A stretch of DNA of 11,397 nt from Pseudomonadota bacterium (GCA_009782165.1 WQUH01000167.1:1-11397), one strand, 5' to 3'; shown: positions 1 to 5,867, counted from the first letter of the stretch. Made by a program: numbers and translations. Notes: generated from the letters alone by a model not told the origin.

Positions 1-1200
1 GACCCGGTGGTGACCACAGTGCTGATGACCGGCCACGGCACGATCGAGATGGCGGTGCAGGCGCTCAAGGACGGGGCCTACGATTTTGTCGAGAAACCCT
101 TCGACAACGAGCGGATTCTGCGCGCGGTCGGCCGGGCCGTGGAGCGGACTCAGTTGATGCGGGAAAATGCCCATCTGCAGGATCGGCTCTCCGACCAGGA
201 GCATGACCACGGTTTTATCGGCAATTCACGGCGGTTGCAGCAGACGCTCGAACTGCTGCGCCGGGTGGCCCGGAGCTGCGTCACCGTGCTCATCCGGGGC
301 GAATCGGGCACCGGCAAGGAGCTGGCGGCCAAAGCCCTGCACCATCACTCGCCGCGGGCCAGCCGGCCGATGATCATCGTCAACTGCCCCGCCCTGCCCG
401 AGCATATCCTGGAGAGCGAACTGTTCGGCTATCGCAAGGGGGCCTTCACCGGCGCGGACCGCGATAAAACCGGGCTGTTTGCCGAGGCCAGCGGCTCCAC
501 CATCCTGCTCGACGAGATCGCCGACATCCCCGTGAGCGTGCAGACCAAGCTGCTGCGGGTTCTGCAGGAAAAGGAGGTGCAGCCTTTGGGGCAGAACCGG
601 ACCTTCAGCGTCGATGTCCGGGTCATCGCTTCGACCAACCAGGATCTGGAGGCCAAGATCCGGCGGGGCGAATTCCGCGAGGATCTGTTCTACCGTCTCA
701 AAGTGATGACCGTGACCATGCCCAGCCTCCGGACCATTGCCGGCGACATTCCCCTCCTGGCCCAGCATTTTCTCGATCGCTACAGCCGTGAACACGGCCG
801 CGAACACCTGGAATTTTCCGTCGATGCGCTCCAGTCGCTGATGCAGTATTCCTGGCCCGGCAATGTCCGCGAGCTGCAGAACACGATCAACCGGGCCGTG
901 CTCCTGTGCGATCATGACGTGATCGAGGCGTCGGATTTCTGGGACGAGGTGGAACAAAATCCGGAATTTTCGGAGGGCAAACAGAACCTCGACCTGATGA
1001 TGCCCGCGTCGTTCGAGCGGCTTTCCTATCGGAAGGCAAAAAATGCCTTGCTGCACCAGTTCAACACCACCTATCTGGTCCAGGCCCTCAAGTCGTCGGG
1101 CGGCAATGTCACGGCGGCGGCGCGGGCCTGCGGCATGGAACGGCAGGCATTCCAGCGTCTGCTCCGGCACTCCGGCATCGATTCGAGAAATTTCCGCTGA
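1..1200 (+). CDS. sigma-54-dependent response regulator, NtrC family (5' end missing)
   Basis: The reading frame is open from base 1, so the true start lies outside the window. Counting from the first codon, residues 1-50 are the end of a receiver domain, with the conserved Thr of MTGHG (residue 10) and the Lys of VEKPF (residue 32). The phosphorylated Asp is not in the window. The AAA+ sigma-54 interaction domain follows, with Walker A GESGTGKE (100-107), the sigma-54 contact loop GAFTGA (147-152), Walker B LLDEI (169-173) and WPGNVREL near the C-terminal side. The last 40 residues form a Fis-type helix-turn-helix. Proteins of this family are activated by a sensor kinase and use ATP to open sigma-54 promoters. 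A -24/-12 promoter lies about 600 bases downstream and is a possible target (inference). The following gene overlaps the stop codon by one base. Confidence 0.96.
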   Translation, partial: DPVVTTVLMTGHGTIEMAVQALKDGAYDFVEKPFDNERILRAVGRAVERTQLMRENAHLQDRLSDQEHDHGFIGNSRRLQQTLELLRRVARSCVTVLIRGESGTGKELAAKALHHHSPRASRPMIIVNCPALPEHILESELFGYRKGAFTGADRDKTGLFAEASGSTILLDEIADIPVSVQTKLLRVLQEKEVQPLGQNRTFSVDVRVIASTNQDLEAKIRRGEFREDLFYRLKVMTVTMPSLRTIAGDIPLLAQHFLDRYSREHGREHLEFSVDALQSLMQYSWPGNVRELQNTINRAVLLCDHDVIEASDFWDEVEQNPEFSEGKQNLDLMMPASFERLSYRKAKNALLHQFNTTYLVQALKSSGGNVTAAARACGMERQAFQRLLRHSGIDSRNFR

Positions 1201-1598
1201 TGGATACGCCGCCGGCGTCCGCCATTCCGGAGCGCACCGCATCCTACTGCGGTTTCTGCCCAGGCTACTGCTGTTACCGTTTACCCGGATCCACCCTGAT
1301 CCTGGATGCGCTGGACATCAACCGGCTCGCCCGTCATTTCGGCATCAGCGACGGCGAGTTTCGCCGCCGCCACATAGAAAACAAAAACACCTTTCAGACC
1401 AGAGAAGACGGATCCTGCCCCTTCCTGGCCACCGACCGCATGTGCAGACGCTGTTCAGTACACGAGGCCAGGCCCCGGCAGTGCCGCGACTTTCCCTACG
1501 GCAAGCCCTGCCCGTATCTTGAAAACCCCGGCCTGCTGAAACTGATCCAGCCCCGGATCGAGCGCAGCCTGTTCGGAACAGGCGACGAACGCCGCTGA
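1200..1598 (+). CDS. YkgJ-family cysteine cluster protein (putative Zn/Fe chelating)
   Basis: This 132-residue protein has the N-terminal CxxCxxxCC cluster (C17, C20, C24, C25) and the later pattern Cys73-Pro, C82, C85, then RPRQC (C95) and DFP. These are typical of the YkgJ / UPF0153 family (PF03692), which is thought to bind zinc or an iron-sulfur cluster. The biochemical function of the family is not settled. The ATG shares its A with the TGA stop of the response regulator, so translation is probably coupled and the two proteins may be made in a fixed ratio. No signal peptide or membrane segment is seen, so it should be cytoplasmic. Family assignment is firm from the cysteine layout; a role in the regulator's pathway is inference from coupling only. 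Confidence 0.88.
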   Translation: MDTPPASAIPERTASYCGFCPGYCCYRLPGSTLILDALDINRLARHFGISDGEFRRRHIENKNTFQTREDGSCPFLATDRMCRRCSVHEARPRQCRDFPYGKPCPYLENPGLLKLIQPRIERSLFGTGDERR

Positions 1599-1797
1599 TT
1601 TCGCAGCCCTTCGTTTGCCGGTTGTGCATGCCGGCACCTGTCAGACTCCAGGTATATCTTTTTTGTTTCCCTGCGTCATATTTGTTGCGTATACCCATGC
1701 CCCCTGCCGGGTCCGGCGGGGAGTCCCGTTCTGCCGCTATTTGCAAAAAAATACTGAATATTAAGGTGTTGAACTTTATGTTGGCATGGATGATCCG
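1599..1797. other. gene-free interval upstream of the sigma-54 promoter, with possible binding sites
   Basis: I see no convincing gene here. There is an inverted repeat ACCTG-N8-CAGGT at 1636-1653, which could be an upstream activator site for a Fis-type regulator. A hairpin TGCCGG/CCGGCA lies at 1616-1636 and a GC-rich hairpin at about 1700-1721; neither is followed by a T-run, so neither is a convincing intrinsic terminator. An AT-rich stretch at 1738-1780 includes a partial match, on the minus strand, to the IHF consensus at 1762-1774 (two mismatches). That is the usual place for an IHF bend between enhancer and -24/-12 promoter. All of these assignments are weak pattern matches. Confidence 0.35.
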
Positions 1798-1814
1798 TTG
1801 GCATTGGATGTGCT
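1798..1814 (+). promoter_or_regulatory. predicted sigma-54 (-24/-12) promoter
   Basis: The sequence TTGGCATTGGATGTGCT matches the sigma-54 consensus TGGCAC-N5-TTGCW with the invariant GG (1800-1801) and GC (1812-1813) separated by exactly ten bases. Mismatches fall only at less conserved positions. Transcription would start near 1825, which is where the structured leader begins. A sigma-54 activator is encoded just upstream. The downstream gene is the TauE/SafE-family permease starting at 2073. Confidence 0.6.
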
Positions 1815-1821
1815 AGGGGTT

Positions 1822-2037
1822 GGGTTAACGAGTGCCTTGACGCAACGACACAATGAACCGGAACATGGACTGAGGTCACAATGTGGGGTCAGGAGTGCAG
1901 CATGGCAACACCGTTCGTTGCGTCAGGTCAATCGACCGAAGGCCAGGGAGGAACAGAGTGAAGATCCGCTGAGGTCGGGAAGCCGATCCTTGAGCGGAAT
2001 GGACGTATAACCCGCCGGCGCCGTAAACGGCCGCCGG
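1822..2037 (+). ncRNA. predicted structured leader RNA of the permease gene, family unknown
   Basis: Base pairing found by eye: a closing stem GGGTTAACG (1822-1830) with CGTATAACCC (2004-2013), one bulged A. Inside it are a perfect 11-bp stem TGACGCAACGA (1838-1848) with TCGTTGCGTCA (1915-1925), which encloses a smaller CTGA/TCAG plus CAC/GTG hairpin (1870-1892); a hairpin GGTC-AATC-GACC (1926-1937); and a long hairpin at 1965-1998, about 14 pairs with two single-base bulges and a GAAG loop. Directly after the closing stem comes a GC hairpin at 2015-2037 with a TAAA loop and one bulge, not followed by a U-run. The predicted sigma-54 start falls at the 5' strand of the closing stem. I do not recognise the family. 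It could be a cis-regulatory leader, a processed small RNA, a MITE-like repeat with terminal inverted repeats, or a group II intron domain I relic. Confidence 0.5.
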
Positions 2038-2045
2038 ATGGATCC

Positions 2046-2060
2046 ATGAACAACAAATAA
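2046..2060 (+). other. possible four-codon upstream ORF
   Basis: An ATG at 2046 opens a frame encoding Met-Asn-Asn-Lys and stops with TAA at 2058-2060. The last bases of the stop overlap the ribosome binding site AAGGAAG of the permease gene. The ATG sits inside a 10-bp palindrome ATGGATCCAT (2038-2047) just after the leader hairpin. Whether it is translated is unknown; it may be chance. Confidence 0.2.
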
Positions 2061-2072
2061 GGAAGATTGCGT

Positions 2073-3323
2073 ATGAACAGGAAAAATGGCGTCATCCCAT
2101 GGCTGGTTGCGAAAATTGCTCTACCCCTTCTGCTTGTCCTGGCTGTGAACGTCAGCGCTATGGCAGCGCCGGATGCCGCCGGAACCGCGCCGAAACCCCC
2201 AACGGAGGCGGCTGCCGTCCAGGCTAAGAGCGATGCGCCCGACGCGAAGGCAAAAACAAACCGCCTGGAGTCGGCCATCCAGGAGGCGATCGAAGCGGGC
2301 AAGGTTAAACCGGAAGCAGAACCCGGACTGCTCGGCATTCCCGGCGCCCCGAAAGTCAATCCGATTCTGGCCCTGCTGTGGGCCGTGTGGGTGGGCTGGG
2401 TTTTTTCAACGGTCGGCGCCTTCGGCGGCGTTTTGGCCGCGGTGGGGCACGTCACCGTGTTCGGCCTGGGCAACTATGCGGCTTCCTTCGGCAAAACGCT
2501 CAAACTCAACAAGCTGGTCACCGATTCGCTCCGCGTGTCCAACCAGTGGCTGGTGGGTACATCGGCTCTTGTTTCTTCCATCAAGTGGGCGACCATGGGA
2601 CGCATTGTCCTGCCCATGGGCGTGGCGCTGGGCGTCGGCTCGCTGGCGGGCTCCATTCTGATTCCCTGGCTCACCGCGGGCAAGGTGGATTTGAAAGCCT
2701 ATCAGGGCTACTTCGGCGTCTTTGTCCTGGTGCTTGGCTGTTACCTCTATTATGAGACCACGCCCGGCGCACGCGCCAAAAAGAAACTCGCCGCCGCTGC
2801 CGCCAAGGCCTTCGAAGAGAGCTCCAAAGGCCATGATGCGAGCGCAGGCAGGGTCAAGCTGGTCAGCATTTCCCTCTCGCGCGTGGTGTTCACCTTCTGC
2901 GGGGTCGAATTTTCATTCAATACCGCCCTGCCTGTGATCGGTGGTTTCCTTATCGCCGCGGTGGCCTCCTTCCTCGGCGTGGGCGGCGGCTTTTTGCTGG
3001 TGCCGTTTCTGACCAGCATTTCGCAACTGCCCATGTACCTTGCCGCCGGCACCTCGGCCTTTGCCGTACTGGTGGGCATGGTGACCTCGATCACGACCTT
3101 CATGTTCGGGGGCACTCCCGTCTACTGGCCGCTGGTGGGCCTCGAACTGGTGGGCATTGTGGTCGGCTCCTGGATCGGACCGATGACGGCCAAGTATCTG
3201 TCGGATGCCTGGCTGAAGCGTTTTTTTATCCTCCTTGCCTTTGTTGTTGGCATTGATTACTTTATGAACGGTTTCTTCCACATCGACATCTGGAAGATTA
3301 TCGGCGGCCTGTTTGGCCGGTAA
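2073..3323 (+). CDS. TauE/SafE (TSUP) family membrane permease, large form
   Basis: The ATG at 2073 is chosen because AAGGAAG (2059-2065) lies seven bases upstream; a TTG at 2067 is a poorer choice. The 416-residue product begins with a basic stretch and a hydrophobic segment ending in AMA-AP, which looks like a cleavable signal peptide or a first membrane helix. A hydrophilic Ala/Pro/Lys-rich linker follows to about residue 85. Two hydrophobic halves come next, each opening with a Gly-rich TSUP motif: STVGAFGGVLAAVGH in the first and ASFLGVGGGFLLVPFL in the second. Between them is a charged Ala/Lys-rich loop at about residues 230-260. Known members export sulfite or sulfoacetate, or carry other small anions; in a sulfate reducer a sulfur oxyanion is a plausible substrate, but that is inference. 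It has its own sigma-54 promoter, a long structured leader and a strong terminator, so it is probably a single-gene, conditionally expressed unit. Confidence 0.88.
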   Translation: MNRKNGVIPWLVAKIALPLLLVLAVNVSAMAAPDAAGTAPKPPTEAAAVQAKSDAPDAKAKTNRLESAIQEAIEAGKVKPEAEPGLLGIPGAPKVNPILALLWAVWVGWVFSTVGAFGGVLAAVGHVTVFGLGNYAASFGKTLKLNKLVTDSLRVSNQWLVGTSALVSSIKWATMGRIVLPMGVALGVGSLAGSILIPWLTAGKVDLKAYQGYFGVFVLVLGCYLYYETTPGARAKKKLAAAAAKAFEESSKGHDASAGRVKLVSISLSRVVFTFCGVEFSFNTALPVIGGFLIAAVASFLGVGGGFLLVPFLTSISQLPMYLAAGTSAFAVLVGMVTSITTFMFGGTPVYWPLVGLELVGIVVGSWIGPMTAKYLSDAWLKRFFILLAFVVGIDYFMNGFFHIDIWKIIGGLFGR

Positions 3324-3381
3324 CGAGCCTCTGCGTTTGCGTTGATTTCCGACGCACCGCAGAAGATTTGTGCAAGCATTG

Positions 3382-3435
3382 CCCCGGTCCTTCCATCTCC
3401 CCGCTGTGCGGGCCGGGTGGAAGGCCGGGGTTTTT
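3382..3435 (+). terminator. strong rho-independent terminator after the permease gene
   Basis: CCCCGG (3382-3387) pairs with CCGGGG (3425-3430), and after one bulged T the stem continues with CCTTCCA (3389-3395) against TGGAAGG (3418-3424). A further small CCCGC/GCGGG hairpin lies at the top. Five T residues follow immediately (3431-3435). This is a textbook intrinsic terminator 59 bases after the permease stop. Confidence 0.93.
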
Positions 3436-3468
3436 CGTTGACATCCTCATGCGCCACCTTTTCACGCC

Positions 3469-4149
3469 GTGAACTTTATCGCCTCCATCCCCCCCTGGCT
3501 TGACGCCTTCCTGATCGCCCCCTTCCGTTGGCCGGCCGACGCCCACGCGGGAATATGGCTGGGCAGCGCCTTTTTGTCGCTCTACTGCCTGCTGCTTGGC
3601 GAAATCACGGCGGTTGTCCTGTATTTGTTGCACCACCAAATCCATGATGCGGACACCAATGAGATGCTGCACTTTCACAAAGTCTCCATGGATGCCCTGC
3701 ATGCCGGGAACAAGGAGGCCTATCTGGCGGCCAATACCATGGCCCGCGAGCATTTCGGCAAGAGTTTTTTTGCCGGGGCCGCGCTCGGCTTGTCCTCCCT
3801 CTGGCCCATACCCTTTGCTCTTGCCTGGATGAGCCTGCGTTTCGAGGGGATTATCCTCTACGAACTTCCCTGGGAGGGGTATGGCGCCGGCTATGTGTTC
3901 GTGTTGCTGATTGTCTATATCTGTTTTCGTCTGTGCTTCGGCAAGGTCAAAAAATTTCTGCCCCTGTTCGCCCGTGCGGAACGGTTGCGGCAACAGGCTC
4001 GCGAGGCTCGCGAGAGTACCGCTCGTCTTGCACAATCGGTCGGCGCGGACCCAGGGCGCTGGCCATCGCCAGCGTTGACCGGTGGCGAAGCCGTCCAGGT
4101 TGAACACGATCAGGCGCCGCCGGAGAACACAAAAATTTCGCCTTCGTGA
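3469..4149 (+). CDS. membrane protein with Oxa1/EMC3-like (DUF106-like) layout
   Basis: The frame is closed by a stop at 3439, so the GTG at 3469 is the most upstream start; no clear Shine-Dalgarno precedes it. The 226-residue product has a hydrophobic helix at about 27-52, a charged helical stretch at about 55-92 with a turn at HAGNKEAY, a second helix at about 94-115 containing LWPIPFALAW, and a third at about 130-153. A basic, Ala/Glu/Arg-rich tail follows with a 9-bp tandem repeat (3996-4013) coding for the ARE-ARE part. One helix, a cytoplasmic helical hairpin, then two helices is the arrangement of archaeal DUF106, TMCO1 and EMC3 proteins of the Oxa1 insertase superfamily. This is a resemblance in architecture, not a proven homology. 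The last 60 residues look less protein-like and run over a possible minus-strand gene, so the true end might be different. The upstream terminator separates it from the permease. Confidence 0.7.
   Translation: MNFIASIPPWLDAFLIAPFRWPADAHAGIWLGSAFLSLYCLLLGEITAVVLYLLHHQIHDADTNEMLHFHKVSMDALHAGNKEAYLAANTMAREHFGKSFFAGAALGLSSLWPIPFALAWMSLRFEGIILYELPWEGYGAGYVFVLLIVYICFRLCFGKVKKFLPLFARAERLRQQAREARESTARLAQSVGADPGRWPSPALTGGEAVQVEHDQAPPENTKISPS
4056..4075 (-). terminator. hairpin behind the minus-strand cluster, possible terminator
   Basis: GCGCTGGC (4056-4063) pairs with GCCAGCGT (4068-4075) around a CATC loop: eight pairs, one of them a G-T wobble. It lies 35 bases beyond the stop of the last possible minus-strand gene (4110). 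No T-run follows on either strand, so it would be a weak intrinsic terminator or only a structure inside the plus-strand frame. Confidence 0.25.
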
Positions 4150-4241
4150 TTGCCATAGCATCCGGCATTGCCTGTCGGGAAGAATATCGCCACATCATCA
4201 CGGCCGAGACATTGATCAAGGAAGGTTGCCAGATCGATCAT
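4110..4241 (-). CDS. possible small protein, 43 residues, unknown
   Basis: The product starts MIDLATFLDQCLGRDDVAIF and continues with a Gly-rich stretch and a hydrophobic IFVF near the end. Its ATG overlaps the TGA of the preceding small frame in the sequence ATGA, the usual sign of coupled translation. The frame extends upstream without a stop for about 35 codons, so a frameshift that joins it to the preceding frame is an alternative. The 3' end overlaps the tail of the plus-strand membrane protein by 40 bases. I do not recognise a family, and GC at third codon positions is lower than in the neighbouring genes. Treat this as a candidate. Confidence 0.35.
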   Translation of the reverse strand: MIDLATFLDQCLGRDDVAIFFPTGNAGCYGNHEGEIFVFSGGA

Positions 4242-4351
4242 CCGTCCGTCCAACTCTTCGCCTTTTGGCCTTGCCGGGAAGAAACGAAAAAGCGATCCTG
4301 TTTTTCGCGCCGCACAAAGGTGGCGATGAATCGATCCGGTTCTTCAGCCAT
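4238..4351 (-). CDS. possible small protein, 37 residues, unknown
   Basis: The frame starts with ATG eight bases after the stop of the DUF2156 gene and encodes a charged peptide beginning MAEEPDRFIATFVRREKQ. A weak AGG sits directly before the ATG, so initiation may depend on coupling to the upstream gene. It ends in an ATGA overlap with the next small frame. No domain or membrane segment is visible. It may instead be the N-terminal part of one roughly 80-residue protein broken by a frameshift in the T-rich stretch around 4283-4296. A plus-strand frame over the same bases (4146-4358) is open too but has no ribosome binding site. Confidence 0.35.
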   Translation of the reverse strand: MAEEPDRFIATFVRREKQDRFFVSSRQGQKAKSWTDG

Positions 4352-4359
4352 CCTGTAGT

Positions 4360-5217
4360 CTAACTTGCCGTAACTTTGAACTTTTCGACAAAACCGGCGG
4401 GGAGGTAACTCATCTTGGCCTGGCGCAGTCCCGGATCGCCCAGATCCTGCTCCCGGTTGATGGTGACGTACTGCTCGGGCAGAATAGCGGCAAAGGATTG
4501 GTTGATGAACTGGTACAATCCCTTGTATCCGGGAACCGCTTTTTCGAAATGGATGGCATAGCTGGCGCCTCCGGCCAGCTCCTCGCCGAGCACGAAGGCC
4601 GTTGGCCGCGATTCGACATAGTAGATGCCGCCGCAGAGTTGCAGCGGTTCCATCAGTTCCACCGCCTCCCGCGCCGCCCTGTAATCGCCGGGCGTGTCCG
4701 TGCCCTGCCGCCAGTCTTCGAGCACCCGCAGGGCATCTCCCTGCATCTCTGTGCGCAACGGCTTGGCGACAAAGGCATGCGAACTGGTGAACGCCTTGAT
4801 GAGATTGCGTTTCTTGTGGTAGTTGCGTCCGCCCAGCAGGGCCAGATCCTGACGCCGGTACAGGTAGTCGAAGTTGTTGCGGTCTTCCTCAACCCGGTAG
4901 CCCTGCTGCGCCAGAAGCTGCGCCTGCGCGGAGGTGGCGCACTTGAGCATGCCGTGGTCGTGGAAGAGGCGGTCGAGCAGGGCGGGAGCCGGCAGGGAGA
5001 AGGGGAGCATGAAGAAGGCGGCGGTCTGGGACCGGCCGAGAAAGGCGATGGTGCCGTCATCCAAAGTGGTCACGCTGTAGCGATGGGTATCGCGGAACAG
5101 GTACAGGTTGGCGAAGGTAAATTCGGAAATGCCCTCGCTCAACCGCTGAAACAGGGGATGGAGCAAGGGGCGCAGTTCGACGGTCAACGGCGAGGAGTGG
5201 GGATAATCGGCAAGCAT
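4360..5217 (-). CDS. DUF2156 protein, phosphatidylglycerol lysyltransferase-like GNAT fold
   Basis: The 285-residue product from the ATG at 5217 has the hallmarks of the DUF2156 family: an early RPLLHPLFQ segment, then EGISEFTFANLYLF, a hydrophobic strand around FLGR, a middle motif with RNNFDYLYRRQDL and GRNYHKKRNLIKAF, and the closing FINQSF, YVTINREQDLG and RQAKMSYLP stretches ending near KFKV. This is the C-terminal acyltransferase-like fold of MprF-type aminoacyl-phosphatidylglycerol synthases, here without membrane helices. The substrate of the stand-alone proteins is not established, although aminoacyl transfer to a lipid or other small acceptor is a reasonable guess. An in-frame ATG at 5238 is an alternative start; the frame remains open further upstream, but that part looks non-coding and overlaps the preceding gene. 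It follows the CxC/CxxC gene by 68 bases and is probably co-transcribed with it. Confidence 0.85.
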   Translation of the reverse strand: MLADYPHSSPLTVELRPLLHPLFQRLSEGISEFTFANLYLFRDTHRYSVTTLDDGTIAFLGRSQTAAFFMLPFSLPAPALLDRLFHDHGMLKCATSAQAQLLAQQGYRVEEDRNNFDYLYRRQDLALLGGRNYHKKRNLIKAFTSSHAFVAKPLRTEMQGDALRVLEDWRQGTDTPGDYRAAREAVELMEPLQLCGGIYYVESRPTAFVLGEELAGGASYAIHFEKAVPGYKGLYQFINQSFAAILPEQYVTINREQDLGDPGLRQAKMSYLPAGFVEKFKVTAS

Positions 5218-5285
5218 GGCTGACGCGGGCCTGGGCATCGATGACGAAGCAGGTATCTGGAAGGTTGGTGCGTGCGAACGGGTTG

Positions 5286-5627
5286 TCAGTGTCCAAAGAC
5301 CTTGCGGCTGATCATCGTCATGGTGGCCTGGTCCGGTTCCGTTGCCTTCCAACTGATGAACTGTTTGACCACCCGTTGCGCATCGCCGTGATCGTCCTTG
5401 CACTGGTCGCAGATGGATTGGGCGTTGTCCCGGTACATGATGATTTTGCTGGCCGGATCGCCGGACAGGCTGACCGCCGCCATCTTGCGGCAACCGCAGT
5501 CGAGGCGGATCACCACCACCCCCACCGCATCCGGACTGCCTTCAAGGATGCCTTCGATCATCGCCTGTTCCCCGTTTTCCGGGGACCGGACCGTCCTGCT
5601 CCGCCGCGCTTGCTGTTTCTGGGCCAT
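5286..5627 (-). CDS. small CxC/CxxC protein, possible metal-binding, unknown function
   Basis: The ATG at 5627 is preceded by GAGG ten bases upstream and gives 113 residues; an in-frame TTG at 5657 would fall at the predicted transcription start and is less likely. The N-terminus is basic (MAQKQQARRSRT). The core has a beta-like GVVVIRL followed by C44-G-C46, and later C73-D-Q-C76, so four cysteines could form one zinc site. I do not recognise a named family. It is the first gene of a minus-strand unit with the DUF2156 gene. No membrane segment or signal peptide is visible. Confidence 0.7.
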   Translation of the reverse strand: MAQKQQARRSRTVRSPENGEQAMIEGILEGSPDAVGVVVIRLDCGCRKMAAVSLSGDPASKIIMYRDNAQSICDQCKDDHGDAQRVVKQFISWKATEPDQATMTMISRKVFGH

Positions 5628-5663
5628 GGCACTGGAACCTCGATTGAATGGGATCAACTCCTA

Positions 5664-5692
5664 TTTGTACCTTTGTTTGCCGCTCCTGCAAA
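5664..5692 (-). promoter_or_regulatory. candidate sigma-70 promoter for the minus-strand cluster
   Basis: On the minus strand TTTGCA (5692-5687) and TACAAA (5669-5664) are separated by 17 bases, each matching four of six consensus positions. The start would be near 5657, leaving about 30 bases of leader before the ATG at 5627. This is weak but well placed. Confidence 0.35.
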
Positions 5693-5803
5693 CCAAAAAA
5701 TCGTGAGGCGCTGACCCGGACAGTTGGTGTGCGGTCGGTCGCCGCCGAGGTCGTCCATGGCGGACAGAGCGGATACCTTGCCGGTTTGCCTCTGTCTTTT
5801 CGC

Positions 5804-5832
5804 TTGACAAACCAGAGTTGGTCCTTTAAAGA
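5804..5832 (+). promoter_or_regulatory. sigma-70-like promoter of the ferredoxin gene
   Basis: A perfect -35 box TTGACA (5804-5809) is followed after 17 bases by TAAAGA (5827-5832), a half match to the -10 consensus. The leader would be about 100 bases long. The remaining part of this 314-base interval, 5693-5803, shows no gene. Confidence 0.5.
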
Positions 5833-5867
5833 AAGTTGATTTTAGGTCTTGTGTTCCCTTGGAGTCA

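Noticed and set aside
226..1242. Long open frame on the minus strand, 338 codons
   Set aside because: It lies antisense to the sigma-54 regulator, whose motifs are unmistakable. Its composition is that of a high-GC shadow frame.
1786..2010. Plus-strand frame of 74 codons in the leader
   Set aside because: It overlaps the paired segments of the leader, lacks a ribosome binding site and has no protein-like pattern.
1822..2013. Group II intron or retron
   Set aside because: No reverse transcriptase frame and no recognisable domain V hairpin are present in the window. A domain I relic remains possible but cannot be shown here.
3438..3466. Promoter for the Oxa1-like gene with TTGACA at 3438
   Set aside because: The -35 box is perfect, but no acceptable -10 element is found at 16-18 bases (TTCACG at 17).
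4146..4358. Plus-strand frame of 70 codons starting with GTG
   Set aside because: It has no ribosome binding site, starts on the stop of the preceding gene in another frame, and competes with the better placed minus-strand ATGA pair. Neither strand is certain here.
5218..5493. N-terminal extension of the DUF2156 protein
   Set aside because: The extra 92 codons are Gln/Gly/Arg/His-rich and largely overlap the CxC/CxxC gene; the family's N-terminal motif begins about 15 residues after the ATG at 5217.
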